Positions 23,287-40,808 of a stretch of DNA of 64,000 nucleotides are shown here, piece after piece (the stretch's first letter is position 1; each line of letters opens with the position of its first letter). Position numbers and translations under genes: made by a program. The notes under the pieces are model-generated. The model made no database searches. It was not told where the DNA came from and was given only the letters and a program-made list of their open reading frames with translations. Source of the stretch: Mycobacterium pinniadriaticum (GTDB lineage: Bacteria > Actinomycetota > Actinomycetes > Mycobacteriales > Mycobacteriaceae); NCBI RefSeq assembly GCF_026242045.1, contig NZ_JAPJDO010000002.1, positions 186,001-250,000 of the forward strand. The letters are read 5' to 3'.

Positions 23287-24204
23287 TTAGTCCCGGTCAG
23301 CCAGCGTGATCTCGACCCCACCGACGATGTCGGTGCTGAGGTTGTAAACGAACGCACCGATGGTCGCCATCGCCGTCAGCAGCACGATGTTCACCAACCC
23401 GATCAGCGCCGCGCCGCCGAAGATCGTCCCGCTGGACACCAGCTCACCGCTGCCACCGCTGGTGGCCGTCAACAGGTCGCCGACGTTGCTGTTGAGCTTG
23501 CTCCACACACCCATGCCGCCGAGCACCAGGTACAGGAACGCCACCGCGATCATCCACACGAAGAACAGCGCCACCGACAGCAGCAGCGACACCTTCAGCG
23601 CGCTCCACGGATCAATGTGCCGAATCTGCATACTGGCGCGCACCGGACCTCGAGATCGGCCGGCCGCCGCCTGAACCCGGGCAACCGCACCGGACGGCCG
23701 CGCCGGCTGCTCCGGCACGGGTTTGCGCTGCTGCGCCACCGGCTTGGGCGGGTTCGACCCGGACAGGTCCGGGAGCTCACTGCCGTACCCCTCCGGTCGG
23801 GCGACCTCGGTTCGTTCGGCGCGCTGCTCGGGTCGTGGCTCCGGACGAGATTCCTGCCGTGGCTCCGGCCGGTTCCCCGGGGTGTCGCTTTCCGGCCGCG
23901 GGCCGGACGGCGGACCACCCGCGCCGGACAGGTCGGGGGCGGCCGAACCGGTGATGAACCGGTTCACCCGTGCCTCGATGTTCGACTGCGGTCCCCCTTG
24001 CGGGCGGGCTGGTCCCTCACCTGGCGGTCGCTGCGGAGCACCACCCTGCCGTGCCCGCGCCGCACCGCGCTGCCATGGCGGAACCTCACCGGACCCACCG
24101 TTGGCACCCGGTCGGGCACCGGACCGGTCGGCCGAACCGTTCCCGTTGCCCGGGCCCTCGCCCGGTCCGGGTTGGCCCGGCTCGTTCGGTGCGCTCACCG
24201 CCAC
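23287..24204 (-). CDS. DUF3566 membrane protein (Rv0007-like)
   Basis: 305 residues. The first 190 are low-complexity, rich in Pro, Gly, Arg and Glu, and probably disordered and cytoplasmic. The C-terminal third is the DUF3566 domain with two membrane segments (about 208-232 and 270-292); the landmark is [15 protein letters not shown]. It follows gyrA in all mycobacteria. 24 bp separate it from gyrA, so it is likely in the gyrase operon. Function unknown. Confidence 0.88.
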   Translation of the reverse strand: MAVSAPNEPGQPGPGEGPGNGNGSADRSGARPGANGGSGEVPPWQRGAARARQGGAPQRPPGEGPARPQGGPQSNIEARVNRFITGSAAPDLSGAGGPPSGPRPESDTPGNRPEPRQESRPEPRPEQRAERTEVARPEGYGSELPDLSGSNPPKPVAQQRKPVPEQPARPSGAVARVQAAAGRSRGPVRASMQIRHIDPWSALKVSLLLSVALFFVWMIAVAFLYLVLGGMGVWSKLNSNVGDLLTATSGGSGELVSSGTIFGGAALIGLVNIVLLTAMATIGAFVYNLSTDIVGGVEITLADRD

Positions 24205-24228
24205 TCCTTACCTGTCCGCCCCGCCGCG

Positions 24229-26760
<2,532 letters not shown>

Positions 26761-26799
26761 GTGATTCCTCTTTCGTCCCTAGGACGGGGGGGTACGTCG

Positions 26800-28881
<2,082 letters not shown>

Positions 28882-29035
28882 CTACCGGTAAGTCCCCTTC
28901 GGACTGATTCTGCGGCGGCGTTTCTGCACACCTAGTTGCGCCGTGCACGGAATTTTTCGGATCGGCATGAGTCTCGACGCTTGACAGAGTTGTCGATGAG
29001 CGTGTCGTGGCTGTCAGCCGACTGTGGTAGTGGGG

Positions 29036-29608
29036 TCACCCGTAGGTGTCGCGCGGACCACGCCCCGAGATGTGCAGCGGGCCCTTCCGCCACGACGGAG
29101 CGACCGGCCCGGTGATCTTCAGCCTGGTCACCACACCGTCGCCGACCGCTGCGGCGATCTTCGCCAGCAGTTGTGCCTGGACCATCCGCAACTGGGTTGC
29201 CCAGGCGGTCGACTCCGCCGTCACACTGAGTACGCCGTCTTGCAAGGCCGCGGGCTGAGCGTGCTCGGCGATCTGCTCGCCGACGACCTCGGACCACTGT
29301 GCGAACACCGCACCCTCGGCCACCCGGGTCGTCCAGCCGCGGGACTTGGCCAGCTCGTTGGCCGCGGTGCCGAGCGGTTGGGGATCACGACGATCGGGCC
29401 CCGGTCCCGACCAGGTGCGGCGATTACCGCGGTCGGCGCCCCGGCGAGCACCGGGGGAGCGGCCGCCGCGGCCGACTTCCTTACCCTGACTGCGCGCCGC
29501 GCCGCGAGCTTCCTCCAAGGTGCGGCGTACCAGATCCATCCCGGCCAGACCGGCGAGGTGTTCGGGTGGGCCGGTCGTGTCCTGTGCCTCATCGTCGGGT
29601 CCGGTCAC
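29036..29608 (-). CDS. dciA: DciA-type helicase-associated protein (DUF721)
   Basis: 190 residues. The C-terminal half ([20 protein letters not shown] ... [16 protein letters not shown]) is the DUF721/DciA domain, related in fold to the N-terminus of DnaA and acting as the replicative helicase loader/regulator in bacteria without DnaC. The N-terminal 75 residues are charged, Gly/Arg-rich and likely disordered. Its start overlaps the recF stop by four bases, so the two are coupled. Confidence 0.9.
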   Translation of the reverse strand: MTGPDDEAQDTTGPPEHLAGLAGMDLVRRTLEEARGAARSQGKEVGRGGRSPGARRGADRGNRRTWSGPGPDRRDPQPLGTAANELAKSRGWTTRVAEGAVFAQWSEVVGEQIAEHAQPAALQDGVLSVTAESTAWATQLRMVQAQLLAKIAAAVGDGVVTRLKITGPVAPSWRKGPLHISGRGPRDTYG

Positions 29609-30750
29609 GACGTCACCTCCGACATTCGTCCGCCGTCGTCGTCGCGCAACGTGATGCCGATGCGGGTGGCATCCCAGTCGGTGGGGATGTCCTCACCGAC
29701 CGCGGCGGTGACGAGTACCTGCTCCGCGTCAGCGGCGACACCAGCCAGCGCCCGGCGGCGGGCGTTGTCCAACTCGGCGAACACATCGTCGAGGATCAGC
29801 ACCGGCTCACTGCCTTCGGTGCGCAGCAGTTCATAGGAGGCCAAGCGTAATGCCAGTGCCATCGACCAGGATTCGCCATGACTGGCGAATCCCTTCGCCG
29901 GCTGATCACCCAGTCTCAGCTCGAGGTCGTCGCGGTGCGGACCGACCAGGCACATCCCGCGTTCCAGTTCGGCGTCACGCCGGCGGGCGAGTCCGGCGAG
30001 AAGCGTAGCTTCCAGATAGTCGACGTCAGGAGCATTGCCGTCGACTTCGACGCTGCTGCGGTAGCTGATCGCAGCGGGTCGTGACGCGGGCGCCAGCAGC
30101 TGGTAGGCCTTCTCCACCTCCGGTGCCAACAGGTTCGTCAACTCGATGCGGGCGGCCATCAATTCCGCACCGTGAGCGGCAAGGTGGCCGTCCCACACAT
30201 CGAGGGTTTCCAACACCCCGGAATCGCCCCGAAACCGTCCTCCCGCAGCTGATTTCAACAAGGCGGTGCGTTGTTTGAGCACCTTGTCGTAGTCGGTGCG
30301 AATCGCGGCCACCCGCGGCCGGCGCACCGACGCGAGTTCGTCGAGATAGCGGCGGCGTTCTCCTGGATCACCACGCACCAGCGCGAGATCCTCCGGGGCG
30401 AACAACACCGCGCGGACCGCGCCGAGCAGCTCGCGCGTGCTACGGACCGGAGAGCGGTTCAGCCGGGCCTTGTTGGCCCGGCCCGCCGCGATTTCCAGAT
30501 CAACCGCCAGTTCCCGGCCTTCGTTGACGACAATTGTCGACACCACGGCGCGCTCGGCGCCGGCCCGGATCAACGGAGCGTCGGTGGCGACGCGATGCGA
30601 TCCCAAGGTCGCGCAGTACCACAGTGCCTCAACAAGATTGGTTTTACCGAAGCCATTGGGGCCGACGAACACCGTCCGGCCCGGCGCCAACTCGAGATCG
30701 ACGTGTTGCCACGACCGAAAATCGCGGAGCGCCAGGTGCCGGACATACAT
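29605..30750 (-). CDS. recF: DNA replication and repair protein RecF
   Basis: 381 residues. SMC-like ATPase with Walker A GPNGFGKT (residues 30-37), an ABC signature-like segment in the C-terminal half ([18 protein letters not shown]) and a Walker [12 protein letters not shown]. RecF loads RecA at gapped DNA with RecO and RecR. The gap to gnd is nine bases. Confidence 0.98.
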   Translation of the reverse strand: MYVRHLALRDFRSWQHVDLELAPGRTVFVGPNGFGKTNLVEALWYCATLGSHRVATDAPLIRAGAERAVVSTIVVNEGRELAVDLEIAAGRANKARLNRSPVRSTRELLGAVRAVLFAPEDLALVRGDPGERRRYLDELASVRRPRVAAIRTDYDKVLKQRTALLKSAAGGRFRGDSGVLETLDVWDGHLAAHGAELMAARIELTNLLAPEVEKAYQLLAPASRPAAISYRSSVEVDGNAPDVDYLEATLLAGLARRRDAELERGMCLVGPHRDDLELRLGDQPAKGFASHGESWSMALALRLASYELLRTEGSEPVLILDDVFAELDNARRRALAGVAADAEQVLVTAAVGEDIPTDWDATRIGITLRDDDGGRMSEVTS

Positions 30751-30759
30751 CGGGTCCGG

Positions 30760-31653
30760 CTATCCCGACTCCGAGACCCGCTTGACCGCGTGTCCGCCAA
30801 ACTGGTTGCGCAATGCCGACACTGCCTTCATCGTCGGCGAATCTTCTTGCCGCGAAGCGAATCGCGCGAACAACGACGCCGCGATCACCGGCATCGGCAC
30901 CCGATGATGGATCGCTTCTTCGACCGTCCAGCGACCCTCACCGGAGTCCTCGGTATAGCCAGAGATCGCATCGAATGCGGGGTCTTCCTTCAGTGCCTTG
31001 GCCAACAGCTGCTGCAACCACGACCGCACTACCGTGCCGTTGGTCCAGGCCTGGATCACCGCCTGGGTGTCCTTGATCAACGGTTCGGCGGCCAACAACT
31101 CGTAACCCTCGGCATAAGCCATCATCAGCCCGTACTCGATACCGTTGTGCACCATCTTGGCGTAGTGACCCGCGCCGACCGGACCGGCGTGGACGAAACC
31201 GTCGGCCTGATCCCCAGGCGGGCGAAGGGTGTCGAAGATGGGCATCACCCGCGACACATCCTCGTCGCTGCCGCCGACCATCAGACCGTAACCCTCGGTC
31301 AATCCCCAGATACCACCGGAAACTCCGGCATCGACGAATGAAATCCCTTTGTCACCAAGAAGTTCCGCGTGCGGACCATCCTCGGTGTACCTGGAGTTAC
31401 CGCCATCGATCACCAGATCACCGGGGCTGAGAACCTCGGCGAGCTCACTGATGGTGCTATCGGTGATAGACCCGGAGGGCACCATCACCCACACCACACG
31501 AGGGGCACTGAGCGCCTCGGCCAGGCCGGCCAGGTTGGGCACATCGGTCACCTCGGGTCTCGGGTCGTACCCGATGACTTCGTGGCCGCCCTCGCGCAAT
31601 CGCTCACGCATGTTGAAGCCCATTTTGCCAAGACCAACCAAACCCAACTGCAT
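30760..31653 (-). CDS. gnd: 6-phosphogluconate dehydrogenase, short (decarboxylating) type
   Basis: 297 residues, the short NAD-preferring Gnd/YqeC class. Rossmann motif GLVGLGKMGFNM at the N-terminus, GDLVIDGGNSRY and the catalytic region GPVGAGHYAKMVHNGIEYG. Converts 6-phosphogluconate to ribulose 5-phosphate. Its position between dnaN and recF is a trait I associate with fast-growing mycobacteria and not with M. tuberculosis. Confidence 0.95.
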   Translation of the reverse strand: MQLGLVGLGKMGFNMRERLREGGHEVIGYDPRPEVTDVPNLAGLAEALSAPRVVWVMVPSGSITDSTISELAEVLSPGDLVIDGGNSRYTEDGPHAELLGDKGISFVDAGVSGGIWGLTEGYGLMVGGSDEDVSRVMPIFDTLRPPGDQADGFVHAGPVGAGHYAKMVHNGIEYGLMMAYAEGYELLAAEPLIKDTQAVIQAWTNGTVVRSWLQQLLAKALKEDPAFDAISGYTEDSGEGRWTVEEAIHHRVPMPVIAASLFARFASRQEDSPTMKAVSALRNQFGGHAVKRVSESG

Positions 31654-31679
31654 GTGCGCCCTCTCTGTCGGGGTCCGGA

Positions 31680-32873
31680 TCAGCCTGGTAGCCGCACCGG
31701 CATCAACAGGTATACGTAGTCGGTCTGAACGGCAGGGAACGGCCCGGTGCCTTCGGCCTGTTCATCACCGTTCGCCGGCCGCAGCACCGCGGGTCGGCTC
31801 GGAGTCGTGAAACCAAACGTCACCCGATCGGAATGCAACGAACCCAGGCCATCGGTCAGGTAGGTCGGATTGAAGGCAATCGTCAGGGGCTCCCCGGCGA
31901 ACTCTACGGGCAGATCCTCCTCAGCGCGGCCCACGTCATCGGCGCCGGCGGACAGGTGCAGCACTCCATCGCCGAACTCCATCCGCACCTGCGCCCCGCG
32001 GTCAGCGACCAGCGCCACCCGCTTGATCGCATCGGTCAGCTCCGTCACCCCGATCGTCGCCACCGCGGTGTGCTCGGCGGGCAGCAGTTGACGGAACTTC
32101 GGGAACTCGGCGTCGAGAAGCCGGGTGGTGCTGCGTTTGCCGCCGCTGCGGATCCCCAGCAGCCCGTCCTTACCCACCGACGAGCCCGCACCGAGCGCCA
32201 GGTGCACTTCGGTGCCGGATGTTCCCGCCTTTGCCGCCTCGGCGAGGGTTTTCGCCGGAACCAGGACGGCAGCTTCCAGGCTCGGCGAGGACGTCGCCCA
32301 CGTCAGTTCACGCACCGCCAGCCGGAACCGATCGGTGGCGGCCAAAACCACTGTCTCCCCGGAAATCTCCACTCGGATGCCGGTCAGCATCGGCAGGGTG
32401 TCATCTCGGCCGGCCGCCACGGCCACCTGGCCGATCGCCTCGGCGAACAGATCGGCGGAGATCACACCCGTTTCGTCGGGCAACGCCGGCAGCGCCGGAT
32501 AGTCCTCCACTGCCATCGTGGGCAGTGAGAACCGCGCACTCCCGCACGTCAAAGCCACCCTGGTGCCATCGACGCTGACATCGACCGGCTTGGCCGGCAG
32601 CGCTCTGGTGATATCGGACAACAGCCTTCCGGAAACCAAAACGCTTCCAGCCGAGGCGATTTCAGCGGGAACCCGGACTTCGGCGGAGACCTCGTAGTCG
32701 AACCCGGAGATCGTCAGACCGTCGTCACTACCGGTGAGCAGCACCCCTGCCAGCACCGGCACCGTCGGGCGGGTCGGAAGATTACGGGCAACCCAGGCGA
32801 CCGCATCGGCGAAGTCCTCTCGCACCAGACGGAACTTCAAGTCGGAGCCAACCGTCGTAGTTGCCACGTGCAC
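31680..32873 (-). CDS. dnaN: DNA polymerase III beta sliding clamp
   Basis: 397 residues, with three repeated clamp folds. Landmarks are [20 protein letters not shown] at the N-terminus, [12 protein letters not shown]-like second domain, and the C-terminal [14 protein letters not shown] that ends the protein-binding pocket. It dimerises to a ring around DNA. 506 bp separate it from dnaA; this interval is oriC. Confidence 0.99.
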   Translation of the reverse strand: MHVATTTVGSDLKFRLVREDFADAVAWVARNLPTRPTVPVLAGVLLTGSDDGLTISGFDYEVSAEVRVPAEIASAGSVLVSGRLLSDITRALPAKPVDVSVDGTRVALTCGSARFSLPTMAVEDYPALPALPDETGVISADLFAEAIGQVAVAAGRDDTLPMLTGIRVEISGETVVLAATDRFRLAVRELTWATSSPSLEAAVLVPAKTLAEAAKAGTSGTEVHLALGAGSSVGKDGLLGIRSGGKRSTTRLLDAEFPKFRQLLPAEHTAVATIGVTELTDAIKRVALVADRGAQVRMEFGDGVLHLSAGADDVGRAEEDLPVEFAGEPLTIAFNPTYLTDGLGSLHSDRVTFGFTTPSRPAVLRPANGDEQAEGTGPFPAVQTDYVYLLMPVRLPG

Positions 32874-33379
32874 ACTGTCCCTTCATCACCCAAATAACTC
32901 CGACCAGCGGTCACCTCATGCCGGAGCACTGGCGAGCGTGATCTGTGAGCGACAGCCGCAGAACGGCAGTCAGAACAACAACCGTAGAGCGTCGGACGCC
33001 ATCTTGAAAGCTAATCGATGGGGGTGACACGAGCACTCTCGGACCGTGCCGCACGACCTGTGAACGGGCTGTTCCCCAAGGCTGTCTTCAAAGAGGAGAT
33101 TGGAAGAGAGATAACGGCAACAGTAATAGGGCCTGTGCAAGCTGTGGACCGACGGCATGACGGCCTGCTTGGGTGCGGTGTGGGCATGTGCACTAACTGT
33201 GTATGACAGTCGGTCAACAACGGGGTGGATGTGCACAGCCGCGAGTTGTTCATCGTGATCCCGGTGATTCGATCGCGATGACCGGTGTTGTCCACACCTG
33301 TGTGCACAGGCGCGTGGCGTGACCACTGGTACGACAGTGGCCAAAGTTTTTGGCCCGGATGATGCGAAATAGTGGAATC
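32874..33379. other. oriC: Chromosomal replication origin oriC
   Basis: 506-bp non-coding interval between dnaA and dnaN, the known oriC position in mycobacteria. DnaA-box-like sites: TTGTCCACA at 33289-33297 (+), TGTGGACCG at 33143-33151 (reverse of CGGTCCACA), and near matches TGTGCACAG at 33230-33238 and 33302-33310, the latter inside CCTGTG-TG-CACAGG. AT-richer patches (GAGATAACGGCAACAGTAAT near 33107-33126) are candidates for the unwinding element. Confidence 0.85.
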
Positions 33380-34882
33380 TCAGCGCTTGGAGCGCTGGCG
33401 GATCCGCGTGGTGAGTTCCTTGACGTGATCGAACACCTCACGCCGATGGGCCATTTCGCCGCGAATCTTCTTCTCGGCGTACATCACCGTGGTGTGGTCT
33501 CGACCGAACGCCTGGCCGATCTTCGGCAGGGAGAGGTCGGTCAGTTCACGGCACAGATACATGGCGATCTGTCGGGACTGGGCCAGCGCCCGGGTCTTGC
33601 CCGGGCCGCGCAGTTCCTCGACGGTGGTATCGAAGTACTCGGCCGTAGCGGCCATGATGGCCGCGGTACTGATCTGCATGGTGCCGGCGTCGGCGATGAG
33701 ATCACGTAACACGATCTCGGCAAGCGACCTGTCGATCTGGGTCTTGTTGAGCGAGGCGAAAGCCGTGACCCGAATGAGGGCGCCCTCGAGTTCACGGATG
33801 TTGCGCTCGATGCTGCTGGCGATGAGTTCGAGGACGTCGTCGGGAACGTCGAGCCGTTCCATCTGAGCCTTCTTACGAAGGATGGCGATACGGGTTTCGA
33901 GTTCGGGTGGCTGGACGTCGGTGATCAGTCCCCACTCGAACCTGGTCCGCAGCCGGTCCTCGAGGGTCGCCAGCTGTTTGGGCGGCCGATCGGAGGAGAT
34001 GACGATCTGCTTGTTGGCGTTGTGCAGAGTGTTGAAGGTATGGAAGAACTCTTCCTGGATACCCTCTTTGCCCTCGATGAACTGGATGTCGTCGACCAGC
34101 AATACGTCGATATCGCGGTAGCTGCGTTTGAACGCGACCTTGCGGTCGTCACGCAGGGAGTTGATGAAGTCGTTGGTGAACTCTTCGGTGGAGACGTACT
34201 TGACCCGCATCCCGGGAAACAGTCGCTGGGCGTAATTGCCGGCCGCGTGCAGCAGATGAGTCTTACCGAGCCCGGACTCGCCCCAGATGAACAACGGGTT
34301 GTAGGCGCGGGCCGGAGCCTCGGCGATCGCCAGGGCGGCCGCGTGCGCGAAGCGGTTGGATGCGCCGATGACGAAGGTGTCGAATGTGTAGCGTCGGTTG
34401 AGGCTCGTACCCGGCGTCTCAGTGGAGGCATTGCTGCGGGGGCGTTCGATGAAATAGCTGGGCCATGTCTCGTGCGCGCTGGCCAATGCTTCGCGGTCCT
34501 CGTCGACCTCATCGAGTTCCAGATCGGTGGTGGGGAGATCCGGCGCGGCGGTGTCGTTGTCATCGTCGAGACTCGGTGGGGCGATCCGCACGCCGAGTTC
34601 GACTCGTTGGCCCAGCCGACGGCTGAGGGCGTCGACGATCTGTGTCCGTAGGTGACGTTCGATCTCGTTTTGCACGAAGCTGCTCGGTACCGAGAGGAGG
34701 GCGAAGCCCTCGGCGATGGTGAGCGGCTGGACGAGTTTGAGCCAGGCGCGTTGTTGTGGAGTCAGCGGTACATGGCCGCCGGTGCCATTACTGAGACGTG
34801 AGTCCGCAGTTCCGTCGCCGTTGAGCTCGGCGACAACCGAACTCCACACCGTGGCGAACGCTGAACCGGGATCTTCGGTCAA
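33380..34882 (-). CDS. dnaA: Chromosomal replication initiator DnaA
   Basis: 500 residues from a TTG at 34882. This start is preferred because AGGGGGA lies seven bases upstream and the protein then begins MTEDPGSAF, like the TTG-started mycobacterial DnaA; ATG 34927 and GTG 34966 are in-frame alternatives that would reach into DnaA boxes. Domain I (about 1-90), variable linker II, AAA+ domain III with Walker [10 protein letters not shown] near residues 200-208 and Walker B LLVDDIQF, and domain IV with the DNA-binding [14 protein letters not shown] near 460-475. Confidence 0.98.
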   Translation of the reverse strand: MTEDPGSAFATVWSSVVAELNGDGTADSRLSNGTGGHVPLTPQQRAWLKLVQPLTIAEGFALLSVPSSFVQNEIERHLRTQIVDALSRRLGQRVELGVRIAPPSLDDDNDTAAPDLPTTDLELDEVDEDREALASAHETWPSYFIERPRSNASTETPGTSLNRRYTFDTFVIGASNRFAHAAALAIAEAPARAYNPLFIWGESGLGKTHLLHAAGNYAQRLFPGMRVKYVSTEEFTNDFINSLRDDRKVAFKRSYRDIDVLLVDDIQFIEGKEGIQEEFFHTFNTLHNANKQIVISSDRPPKQLATLEDRLRTRFEWGLITDVQPPELETRIAILRKKAQMERLDVPDDVLELIASSIERNIRELEGALIRVTAFASLNKTQIDRSLAEIVLRDLIADAGTMQISTAAIMAATAEYFDTTVEELRGPGKTRALAQSRQIAMYLCRELTDLSLPKIGQAFGRDHTTVMYAEKKIRGEMAHRREVFDHVKELTTRIRQRSKR

Positions 34883-35459
34883 CGACAGATCCCCCTGGTC
34901 CGAAAGTCGAGCAAATTCCGCGGTCATAGGCAAAAGCAGACGAGACGACGACAGATCTGTCCACATAGTTATCCACAGGTGTGGACAGGACAGTCGTCCT
35001 CGTCTCGCAGCATATCGGCGCAGGGTCGCGGGTCGGCAGTTAATCCGAGCAATTCGGTGACTTCTGGACTATCGCCGGCCTGTGTCCCCGCTTCGTGATG
35101 GGCTGCCGCGTCGTGCTGAAGCGGCTCTGGCAGAAGCTAACAGTTTTCGGGGCGGGTGCCAACCGTTCTGCAACATTCGGATCACGTTGGCATAACGGTG
35201 GACCGGGCACCGGTGACGGATGTGACGATTGTCGATGTGTGCGGTGATGGAGGGCACGACAAGGCGGTTTGACCAGGCGAAGTGACGTCAGTACCCTCGA
35301 ACAGTCGCCCGAACGTCGGCGATACGGCTGCGACCGGGTTTCGGGACCGCGCCGGTTACGAGCGAGACCAGAGCTTACCAACGGCAGTCGCGTTCGTCCG
35401 GGAACACGTACACGCGTGTATATCGGACAGCGACTGCAATACGACGAGGAGAGACAGCC
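34883..35459. promoter_or_regulatory. dnaA-rpmH divergent control region with DnaA boxes
   Basis: 577 bp without a gene. Three strong DnaA boxes lie 75-106 bp upstream of dnaA: CTGTCCACA at 34957-34965, the consensus TTATCCACA at 34969-34977, and TGTGGACAG at 34980-34988 (reverse strand). They suggest autoregulation of dnaA. On the rpmH side a 12-bp palindrome TACACGCGTGTA lies at 35409-35420, about 40 bp before the rpmH start, in its probable leader. Confidence 0.7.
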
Positions 35460-35603
35460 GTGGCCAAGGGCAAGCGGACCTTCCAGCCGAACAACCGGCG
35501 CCGGGCGCGGGTTCATGGCTTCCGTCTGCGTATGCGCACCCGCGCGGGGCGGGCGATCGTGACGGGCCGGCGCCGCAAGGGTCGTCGTTCGCTGACTGCC
35601 TGA
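35460..35603 (+). CDS. rpmH: 50S ribosomal protein L34
   Basis: 47 residues, GTG start with GAGGAG eight bases upstream. [20 protein letters not shown] and the basic tail RRRKGRRSL are typical L34. First gene of the rpmH-rnpA-yidD-yidC-jag-rsmG-parAB arm. Confidence 0.97.
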
Positions 35604-35621
35604 TCCACGAGATCACGCGGC

Positions 35622-35978
35622 GTGCTGCCGGCTCAGTTCCGGATGACACGGTCTGCGGAGTTCGGCGCCACCATCAAGCACGGGGTGCGAGCGGCGCAGC
35701 CGGATATCGTCGTGCACGCACGACGTGACGCGGGCACTGAAGCCGGGCCGCGAGTCGGTCTGATCGTCGCCAAATCCGTTGGCAATGCGGTACAACGCCA
35801 CCAGGTGTCCCGACGGTTGCGACACGCTGCCCGGGGGGTTCTGCCGGATCTCACCGCCGATGAGTGCGTGGTGATCCGGGCGTTGCCCACGAGCCGCCAT
35901 GCGATGTCGGCTCGGTTGGAACAGCAGCTGCGAAACGGGGTTCGCCGCACCCATGAGTTGATGGAGAAGACACGGTGA
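35622..35978 (+). CDS. rnpA: Ribonuclease P protein component
   Basis: 118 residues from GTG 35622. The family signature is visible as [20 protein letters not shown] (RNR-type motif). Assists the RNase P RNA in tRNA 5' maturation. Its stop overlaps the yidD start by four bases. Confidence 0.96.
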   Translation: MLPAQFRMTRSAEFGATIKHGVRAAQPDIVVHARRDAGTEAGPRVGLIVAKSVGNAVQRHQVSRRLRHAARGVLPDLTADECVVIRALPTSRHAMSARLEQQLRNGVRRTHELMEKTR

Positions 35979-36256
35979 CTCGTCTTCCGGTGCGAGGCGT
36001 GATCTTCCTCATCGAGCTTTACCGGCACACCATCTCGCCGCTGCGGCTGCCAACGTGCCGATTCACCCCGACCTGTAGTCAGTACGCCGTGGAGGCGCTG
36101 ACCGAATACGGCTTGATCCGGGGGAGTTGGTTGGCCCTGATCCGGCTGGGAAAGTGCGGGCCCTGGCATCGGGGAGGATGGGATCCAATACCCGAGCGGT
36201 GCCCGCAGGCGCCCGGGTCCAGTCTCGACAAAGACGGCAGGAGCACGCATGTTTGA
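35975..36256 (+). CDS. yidD: Membrane protein insertion efficiency factor YidD
   Basis: 93 residues, GTG start inside the rnpA stop. Contains the YidD core [20 protein letters not shown] with its conserved Cys and the [13 protein letters not shown] ending. An amphipathic membrane-associated protein that helps YidC. Overlaps the yidC start by eight bases. Confidence 0.95.
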   Translation: MTRLPVRGVIFLIELYRHTISPLRLPTCRFTPTCSQYAVEALTEYGLIRGSWLALIRLGKCGPWHRGGWDPIPERCPQAPGSSLDKDGRSTHV

Positions 36257-37343
36257 TTGGTTCAGCCTGGACATCATCTATTACCCGGTGTCGGGCATCA
36301 TGTGGCTCTGGTACAAGCTGTTCGCGGCCATCCTGGGCCCGACCAACTTCTTCGCGTGGGCACTGTCGGTGATGTTCCTGGTGTTCAGCCTGCGTGCGCT
36401 GCTGTACAAGCCGTTCGTCCGGCAGATCCGTACCACGCGGCAGATGCAGGAGCTGCAGCCGCAGATCAAGGCGCTGCAGAAGAAATACGGCAAGGACCGC
36501 CAGCGCATGGCGCTGGAGATGCAGAAGCTGCAGCGCGAACACGGGTTCAACCCGATCCTCGGCTGTCTGCCGATGCTGGCCCAGATCCCGGTGTTCCTCG
36601 GGCTGTTTCACGTACTGCGGTCGTTCAACCGGACGCAGGGCGGGTTCGGTCAGATCCAGCTCACCGTTGAAGAGAACCGGGCGACCGGCAACTACTTCTT
36701 CAGTCCCACGGACGTGGCGAACTTTCTCGATGCGCATCTGTTCGGGGCACCGTTGGGCGCGACCATGATCCAGCAGCACGGGCTCGATGCCTTCACCGAA
36801 TTCAACCGAGCCTCCGTCATCGCGGTCGGGGTTCCGATCATGATCCTGGCGGGCATCGCAACCTACTTCAACAGCCGGGCCTCGGTCGCGCGCCAGAGTC
36901 CGGAGGCGGCGGCCAACCCACAGACCGCGATGATGAACAAACTCGCGCTGTACGTCTTCCCGCTCGGCGTGGTGGTCGGTGGGCCGTTCTTGCCGTTGGC
37001 CATCATCATGTACTGGCTGGCCAACAACATCTGGACATTCGGGCAGCAGCACTACGTGTTCAGCAAGATCGAGAAGGAAGAAGAGGCGAAGAAGGAGGAG
37101 GCGCTGGCTCGCCGCGCGGCGAACGCGCCGGCGCCGGGCGCCAAACCGACCAAGCCGAAGAAGGGTGCGCCGGTAGCCACCAACGGTTCAGGCACCGAGT
37201 CCGTCGATAGCTCTGCCGCCGCGGATGACGCCGACACCGGCACGGACGCAGATGCCGAATCCGGGACGGAGGGGGCTGCCGACGATGGGGCGACCAACCG
37301 CACGCCGCGCCCTGGGGCACGGCCCAAGAAACGTAAGCGTTGA
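36249..37343 (+). CDS. yidC: Membrane protein insertase YidC
   Basis: 364 residues. Conserved insertase core with five membrane helices; the motif [20 protein letters not shown] marks the cytoplasmic coiled-coil loop, followed by [19 protein letters not shown]. There is no large periplasmic P1 domain, as in Gram-positive YidC/Oxa1. The basic and then acidic low-complexity tail (about residues 275-364) is typical for actinobacteria. Confidence 0.97.
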   Translation: MFDWFSLDIIYYPVSGIMWLWYKLFAAILGPTNFFAWALSVMFLVFSLRALLYKPFVRQIRTTRQMQELQPQIKALQKKYGKDRQRMALEMQKLQREHGFNPILGCLPMLAQIPVFLGLFHVLRSFNRTQGGFGQIQLTVEENRATGNYFFSPTDVANFLDAHLFGAPLGATMIQQHGLDAFTEFNRASVIAVGVPIMILAGIATYFNSRASVARQSPEAAANPQTAMMNKLALYVFPLGVVVGGPFLPLAIIMYWLANNIWTFGQQHYVFSKIEKEEEAKKEEALARRAANAPAPGAKPTKPKKGAPVATNGSGTESVDSSAAADDADTGTDADAESGTEGAADDGATNRTPRPGARPKKRKR

Positions 37344-37378
37344 CCGGGGATCGCTCCGGTGAGAAGAGGGAGAGACAC

Positions 37379-37906
37379 ATGACGGATGCCGACGTCACGG
37401 ACGTGACTGATACCGACGTTGCAGCGGAGAAGGGCGACGACCTGGAAGAGCGTCTTGTCGCCGAGGGTGAGATCGCGGGCGACTACCTCGAGGAGTTGCT
37501 GGACTTGCTGGACTTCGACGGCGATATCGACCTCGACGTGGAGGGCAGCCGCGCGATCGTGAGTATCGACGGTGGCGAGGACTTGTCGAAGCTGGTCGGC
37601 CGGAAGGGCGAGGTCCTCGATGCGCTTCAGGAGTTGACCCGGTTAGCTGTGCACCAGAAGACGGGGGAGCGCAGCCGGCTCATGCTCGACATCGCGAACT
37701 GGCGCCGCCGTCGCCGGGAGGAGCTCAGCGCCTTGGGCGACAAGGTGGCTCACCGGGTGTTGGAGACTGGCGAACGTGAAGAGTTGGCACCGATGACGCC
37801 GTTTGAGCGCAAGATCGTTCACGACGCCGTTGCGGGTGTCGACGGTGTCCACAGCGAGAGTGAGGGCGTGGAGCCTTCGCGCCGCGTTGTGGTGCTGAAG
37901 GGCTGA
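37379..37906 (+). CDS. jag: Jag/KhpB-type RNA-binding protein
   Basis: 175 residues from ATG 37379, preceded by GAGGGAGAG. Acidic N-terminus, a KH domain with GRKGEVLDALQELTRL, and a C-terminal R3H domain with ending MTPFERKIVHDAV and GVEPSRRVVVL. Pairs elsewhere with KhpA and affects division and cell wall growth. The Jag N-terminal domain of firmicutes is absent, as usual in mycobacteria. Confidence 0.94.
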   Translation: MTDADVTDVTDTDVAAEKGDDLEERLVAEGEIAGDYLEELLDLLDFDGDIDLDVEGSRAIVSIDGGEDLSKLVGRKGEVLDALQELTRLAVHQKTGERSRLMLDIANWRRRRREELSALGDKVAHRVLETGEREELAPMTPFERKIVHDAVAGVDGVHSESEGVEPSRRVVVLKG

Positions 37907-37922
37907 AGTTACATCGGTGTAG

Positions 37923-39612
<1,690 letters not shown>

Positions 39613-39613
<1 letters not shown>

Positions 39614-40581
39614 TGACCCAACCGTCGTCGAAGCGCAAGGGCGGCCTCGGTCGCGGGCTCGCATCATTGATCCCGACCGGGCCGGCGGACGGCGGGCCGC
39701 GCCTGGGCGATGCTGCCGCCGATGTGGTGATCGGCGGAACCGCTCCGCTCGACGTCGACAGCGTCGGTGCGGTGTACCGGGAGATCGACCCGGCGGCCAT
39801 CGAGCCCAATCCGCGCCAGCCGCGCCAGGTCTTCGACGAAGAAGCGCTCGCCGAGCTGGTGCACTCCATCCGCGAGTTCGGTCTCATGCAGCCGATCGTG
39901 GTGCGGGAGGTTCCCGTATCGGGAGCGCCGAGTCGCTACCAACTGGTGATGGGGGAGCGGCGCTGGCGCGCCGCACAGGAGGCTGGGCTGGCCACCATCC
40001 CGGCCATCGTGCGGGAGACCGCCGAGGACAATCTGTTGCGCGACGCACTCCTGGAGAACATCCACCGCGTTCAGCTCAACCCGTTGGAAGAGGCGGCGGC
40101 CTACCAACAGTTGCTCGACGAGTTCGAGGTCACCCACGACGAACTGGCGGCTCGCATCGGCCGGTCGCGTCCGGTGATCACCAACATGATTCGGTTGCTG
40201 CGGTTGCCGATCGCCGTTCAGCGGCGGGTGGCTGCCGGTGTCCTCTCGGCCGGTCACGCGCGGGCCCTACTCTCACTGGAAGGCGGTCCGGAGGCTCAGG
40301 AAGAACTGGCGGCGCGGATCGTCGCGGAGGGACTGTCGGTGCGAGCCACCGAAGAGGCGGTCACCCTTGCGAATCGATCGGACACGAAGGCACCCGGTGC
40401 TCCTCGCCGCAAGCCGATCCAGATGCCCGGGCTGCAAGATGTCGCCGAGCGACTCTCGAGCACCTTTGACACCCGGGTGACGGTGAGCCTGGGCAAGCGC
40501 AAGGGCAAGATCGTGGTCGAATTCGGCTCCGTCGACGACCTGCAACGGATTGTGGACATGATGAACCGGTCGGCGGGCTGA
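39613..40581 (+). CDS. parB: Chromosome-partitioning protein ParB
   Basis: 322 residues. Starts at ATG 39613, overlapping the parA stop by one base (TAATG). N-terminal [13 protein letters not shown] (ParA-interacting), the CTPase/ParB box PIVVREV ... [12 protein letters not shown], the helix-turn-helix ([18 protein letters not shown]) and a C-terminal dimerisation domain. Binds the two parS sites just upstream. Confidence 0.97.
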
Positions 40582-40808
40582 AAAGCAGGTGCCACGATAC
40601 CGGCCCGTTCCGTCACTGTGACGCCAGCCCCGGCGATCGTTCGCTGCCGAGCCCGCTGGGCGAGGAATCATCCAGCGCACCAATGCATTTCACCGCCGAT
40701 CAGCTGTCGTACCGGTTGCCCGACGACTACTGGCATGTTCGGCGTCGGCTCTCCTATCCTGGAGGGGCTGTCGTGCACATTTGCACCGCGTGAAAGCCGG
40801 GGAGGCTA

